Assembly: GCF_016859285.1 (NCBI RefSeq)
Contig: NC_053412.1
Coordinates: 7,530,426-7,594,425 of the forward strand
From: Xiphias gladius
Lineage: Eukaryota > Chordata > Actinopteri > Istiophoriformes > Xiphiidae
Reading direction: 5' to 3'
Length of the DNA: 64,000 nt
Below are positions 59,801 through 64,000 of this stretch, piece by piece. How positions within the stretch are numbered: position 1 is the stretch's first letter; each line of letters starts with the position of its first letter. The notes beneath the pieces were generated by a model, which ran no database searches, had not been told where the DNA came from, and saw only the letters and a program-made list of their open reading frames with translations. Made by a program: the position numbers and the translations under genes.

Positions 59801-62800
59801 ACATAATTTCTGCGTATTGATGCAAAGTTCAAAAAATGTATCTCTTAATGTTATCTGTGGCCCTAGAAATGGAACATTTTTGTAGTTTATTTTAAATACA
59901 ACTTATAGTAGTTGTATTTTAAAACAGTGTTCAATGTTGATGTTCAACAAATGAGACTGAACACAGCAAGGCCAACACAGACAGACTGTGGTGGGGTAGC
60001 ACGATACGTGAAGTGAGTGGCATGAGAGGAAGTGAGTGAGGGAGGGAAGAGAGTAAAGGACAGGGTGGGAACGGGGGGGCCCTCATCGACTCCTTACCTT
60101 GGGAGGCACCTCCTCGCTGCTGGACTGGTGTTCGGCCCTAGTCTGGGCCTGAGGGTGGTGGAGGAGGGGAGGTTGGGGCTGGGGGTCAGTGCGTGCAGGC
60201 GATGGTTGGTGGTGGTGGTGGTGATGGTGGGGGTCCTGGGAACGCAGGTGGAGTTGTGCAAAGCTAGAGGTCACGCCGCCGGACTCGCTGAAGGACTGGG
60301 AGCGAGAGACAACGGGCGGAGGAGGAGGAGAGGGGGCTGCGCTGTTGCTGCTTTTTAGAGCAGCCAGGTGGGACCACTGGACCTTTTTTTGGGGGGGGGG
60401 GGGGGAGAGGAGGAGGAGGGGAGGTGAAACAAGCAGACAACACAGTGAAACATGAGGGAAGATGTGTCTGGCTTTTCACATACATGTGTTTATATATATA
60501 CACAAATGCATACCGCAGACAAAGCAGCACAACGATTTGTTTCACTCAGATTCATCTTCTGGCCTTTAGATTAATACAAGTGCTTAAAGGAATAGTTTCT
60601 TGCCGAGAGTTACAGCGGCCGTTGTCAGTCTCATGTCAGTAAATATGAAGCTTAAACCACATATTGTTGTTCAACACTTTGGATTTAATGTGGATTATGA
60701 ACTATTCCTTTAAAATTGGATGTATTTTCAGAGAAAACATTGTGTAGTTGGTTAAGTAGAAGTTACTTGGGTTGCAATTTTTACTTAACCTATGGTAGGA
60801 TTTTAATGGCATAAAAGTGGAAATTATATCATTTATAGGGTTTAGTTTGCTCATGGATTGTTCAGTGATGGAGTACTTAGTCTGTAAAAGCACATATTCC
60901 TCCACAGTGTTCAAATTAAAAACACCCAGCTTCAGATCTATATGAGCTTCCCTGGTATAGATTAGTAGTTTAAAACATCCGACCGGTCCCAGGCAATACA
61001 ATAAGAATGTGTTCAGTTTTATGAGCACAAACGTTGCACATCTTACACACTAGCGTTCAAGTATGCCCTCCCTGCAAGGAATAATAAAAGGTAAATTTGC
61101 TCAGTGGAAAAGTGTCAGATAACTTCAAATGTGACGTGTCGAACAACATGATAACTAGTTGATTAACTGTTACTGTTGGAGGAGCATTGATGGGACCAGT
61201 CACGGGTGTAATATTGTACAGTCAGCGTTGAACAGTCTCTATAATAATATTAACTAACCCACTATAGTAGGAGTCACATCTATCCCTTTTTACTACTGAA
61301 GCTACTGAGATAGTTTTGAAGTGATTCGGGATGCAGATATATGAGCTGAACCGCGGAACTATGTACAGCTGATATAAAATGGATTAATGCCTTTTCTTTT
61401 GAAGTGATCAAAATGGCAAACAATTTTTAAAACCCAAACGTAGTAGCTCTTTCCTAATATGTGCTTAATAAACAGATCTGGTTGTAAATAGTTTAACTGC
61501 AGACTACTTTCTGTGTCACCAACTGTTCCAGCACAGAAGGAAGATATGTGGGCTAAAACATGCGTCCCACAGTCGAACAGACTCCATATACACCTCACTG
61601 CTCTGCTGCCCAACAACTGACCCTGCTGTTGTGTTGCTGTTTGACAAACCTGTGTGAATGCACAAATCCAGCAGTGAGGGAGGAACAGAGCGGTCGGAGA
61701 AAGAGGAAAGGATTAGGGAGGAGGAAGGAGTTACCTGAGGCTCCATGGGCCGGTGCATGGCAGAAACCTCGGAGGAGGAGCCACCGTTGGAAAACGGTTC
61801 AGAGGAGCGGGGAGGCAGAGGGGGCTGCTTTGGAGGAGGGGCAGTCTGAGGGGAGCCCTGAATGTTCTTACGGTACCGCTCGTCGGCCTGGGATGGAGGA
61901 ATCGTACAGGACAAAGATGACTTGAGGGTCAGGAGAAATATTTCACTGACTGAAGTAAAAATAGAGAAAATCAAAGAGAAGGGAACCACTATTTAAAGTT
62001 CGAAATAACATTGGCAAAGATAAAATGTTTGCATAATCACATTTACATTATGCACAGATTTTAAGCTTAAACTCACAGTTTTCTTTTCTGATTAAAAATG
62101 GTTCCCATCTCCTTATATTTTCTAATATTATAGTCCCTTAGGAATCCTTTGTCATACTCAGAAACCTTCATATTTGACTGACAATCAACAATACAGACAT
62201 CTGGTGACAATGATATTACACATGCTTGAAGCCCATTTGAGGCAGCCGTAAGGACACAGGTATGTGTGGACAGACAGAGGTGGAGACAGGACTCTTTCAA
62301 ACAAATACATCCTTGAATTTGAATAATAAACGGAGGGAAAGATCGTTGTTAATGACACGGAACAGGTCTGTTGATGACGGGAGACACTGCTTGGGTGTCC
62401 TGCATGTTAGTTTGGGCCTCAGCCATCCACATGCAATGGCCCAGTCCACACACATTCAGAATCAAAACAACTACATCGAAAAACTTCACAGGTCAGCCAT
62501 CAAAGATCAAGAGAAATTCCTAACACTTGTGGTTCTGTATTGCTCTGAGGAGAAAAACCTCTAAGAGAAAAGGATGAAAGGAGCACTTGATTTTGTCCTT
62601 CTGAGACTGGTAAATGGGAGAAATTGTGGGGAAATAAAAAAAAATAAAAAGCCCATGGAAGCATCTTTATTTTTTTATGGGGAAAACAATAAAGATAAAT
62701 TATTAGAAAATGAGCTTTAAAAGATGGAAGTACGGCTGACATTTTATTTTATTATTCTTATTCTTCCAAACCTACAAATTGATTGTTTCTCTTTCTCTTG

Positions 62801-63731
62801 CTCAGCCTGCTCAAAGTGAAAATTAAGACATAAATATTTTAAACATCCTAATGGTTTTAGTAGTCAAGGAGACTAGCAACAGTGCAAGTGAGAGTGAGTG
62901 CCAAGAGAGAGTGGAGGAGAACAGCTCTGCTTTATTCAGGACATAAAAAAGAGTGGTTGCGAGCCTGTGGTTTTTTTTTTCCATTCTCCGCCATACCCCC
63001 CACTTGTTTCATTCAAAAGGGCCTGGCTGAGACAGCCTGTGTTGTAACAAATTAGTTATTGCTTTGGAATAATACCACAGCATCCAAAGACACGAAATTG
63101 AATGTAAGTGTTTGGGCTAAAGAAAACCATCATTTGTTGCTCGCACCACCTCCATCATCATGGTCACTGAGGCTGTGTGAAGACAAGCAAGAAGAAGATG
63201 GAAAGAGCAGGCAGCGGGGTAGGCAGAGCCGCGGAGGAGGTTCACCTCTCTGACAGGCTGAGGAGGATGACCGACACGCTCGGCAGGCCTATCGGGCTCC
63301 AAACTTTCTGCCTGGGGAGGTTTAGAGTCAGTTGGGGTTTCAGTCTGAGGGGGGCTGGGGCTCGGGCTGGGGGAGTGTGCGAGCTGGCTGGGCGAGGTCT
63401 CAACAGTGTCAGGCTTTTCTGGCACTGCTGCCTGGGACTTACTGCTGTCTGGGGGGATCGTCTGAGGGGCTCTGGAGGATTCCTGAGCACCTCTCGCTAC
63501 AGAAACACCACTGTCAAGGACCTGAGCTTGTGGGGCTGTCGTAGGGGCTCTGTCAGGGGGCAGGGTGGAGGTCTGTGGAGGTTTGCTATGGTCTGAGGGG
63601 AGTTTGGTCTTGTCGCCAGGCTGCTGTTTGGATTCGTGCTGGAGCGACAGCAGGTAGGCCTGCTCCTGCTGCAGGCGCTTATGGAGTCTCTCGGCCTTGC
63701 GCTGCTCCTCGAGCTCCCGCCACTTGAACTC
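51296..63731 (-). CDS. map4k4: MAP4K4 (STE20/GCK-IV kinase), C-terminal 1013 residues
   Basis: MAP4K4 activates JNK signalling and regulates adhesion and the actin cytoskeleton. Upstream exons on the minus strand: 63731-63246, 61887-61735, 60382-60098, 59442-59342, 58788-58661, 58417-58323, 57155-56977, 56716-56608, 56147-55845 and 54380-54263, then the CNH exons. All 18 exons join in frame (3042 nt including TAG). Seen in order: end of the coiled coil ([20 protein letters not shown]), Pro/Ser-rich linker, [107 protein letters not shown] and the CNH domain. The kinase domain and N-terminal coiled coil lie beyond the right edge, so the gene is partial. Confidence 0.94.
54263..63731 (-). CDS. 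map4k4: map4k4 linker exons, several in-frame cassettes
   Basis: Ten exons encode the disordered linker between coiled coil and CNH domain. Exons 63731-63246 (486 nt), 61887-61735 (153 nt), 60382-60098 (285 nt) and 56147-55845 (303 nt) are multiples of three in phase 0, so each can be skipped without changing the frame. Two of them match exons that are optional in human MAP4K4: [12 protein letters not shown]... (60382) and STVDIKR...[13 protein letters not shown] (56147). The first has a poly-His run and the second poly-Ser runs. Use in this species is inferred, not shown. Confidence 0.85.
55278..55322. repeat. GTGCA/GTGAA minisatellite
   Basis: Nine or so five-base units of GTGCA and GTGAA type, in map4k4 intron between exons 55845 and 54380. 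Confidence 0.85.
60382..60405. repeat. T7G15 tract at a map4k4 splice acceptor
   Basis: On the + strand ACC, T7 (60384-60390) and G15 (60391-60405). On the minus strand this reads C15, A7, G at the 3' splice site of the exon starting at 60382, so the acceptor's pyrimidine tract is a pure C run separated from the AG by an A run. Confidence 0.9.
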
Positions 63732-64000
63732 CTATTGCAGAGTGTGGGGTCGATTCAAGGTGGTGAGAAGAGACGGGAGAGCTGGCAGCAAGTGTTGGCC
63801 TGATAAACTTAAACTGACTAAAAATCAGTGTCAGTGCCATCTTTTAAACCATTTACTGTATACAGACAGCAGCATTCGTCACCACGTCTGCCCATTTTAC
63901 TCCTCTGTAACTCTGTATTATTATACTTTTTACATGTGCCATGTAGATTATGAAAGCTATGTAAAATCAAACTATGTCAATCTGCATTAAGACATTATAT
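63732..64000 (-). other. map4k4: map4k4 intron, continuing past the right edge
   Basis: On the minus strand the exon starting at 63731 is preceded by a usable acceptor (ctctgcaatag). The remaining 270 bp up to the window edge hold no exon. The kinase-domain exons are expected further right. Confidence 0.7.

Noticed and set aside
51296..63731. Assignment of the right-hand gene to mink1 or tnik
   Set aside because: The linker segments VQWSHLA, STVDxKR and NGFAGRIH and the C-terminal [10 protein letters not shown] match MAP4K4; MINK1 and TNIK end in NRN...MNW.

Overview
The window is vertebrate nuclear DNA and almost certainly a teleost fish. Its genes are split into short exons with GT/AG introns. 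It carries long CA/GT microsatellites and several compact non-autonomous DNA transposon families typical of ray-finned fish. The proteins are close to, but clearly diverged from, their mammalian orthologues. There are no operons, CRISPR arrays, phage or bacterial features.

Layout. (1) 1-2000: flanking sequence with no gene I can support. (2) About 2000-28035, + strand: rdx (radixin, an ERM protein). Its 14 coding exons join in frame to 581 residues: FERM domain, alpha-helical coiled coil and C-terminal actin-binding tail. (3) 28036-31640: the interval between two convergent genes, packed with diverged DNA-transposon copies. (4) About 31640-47400, - strand: zc3h12c (Regnase-3/MCPIP3 type endoribonuclease). 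Its five coding exons join to 974 residues. A likely 5' noncoding exon lies in a GC-rich promoter region near 47.1-47.4 kb, and the first intron is about 8.4 kb and rich in microsatellites. (5) About 48500-64000, - strand: the 3' part of map4k4 (STE20-family kinase of the GCK-IV group). Eighteen exons give the last 1013 residues, that is the linker and the citron-homology (CNH) domain. The kinase domain lies beyond the right edge.

The tail-to-tail order of rdx and zc3h12c matches the human RDX/ZC3H12C pair on chromosome 11. Human MAP4K4 is on chromosome 2, so its place directly upstream of zc3h12c is either a fish-lineage arrangement or worth checking as an assembly join. The genes are not known to act in one pathway. 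rdx links membrane to actin, zc3h12c decays inflammatory mRNAs, and map4k4 signals to JNK and the cytoskeleton.

The most unusual feature is inside rdx. A segment of about 2 kb (18941-20919) holding exons 10-12 is followed directly by a nearly identical second copy (20920 to about 22280). The second copy has lost 609 bp. The loss fused exon 10 to the end of exon 11, giving a frame-broken exon, but left a perfect 93-nt copy of exon 12 with both splice sites. Either this is a very recent tandem duplication that could add a 31-residue repeat to the radixin coiled coil, or it is an assembly artefact. The right-hand end of the repeat falls inside a PIF/Harbinger-like transposon.
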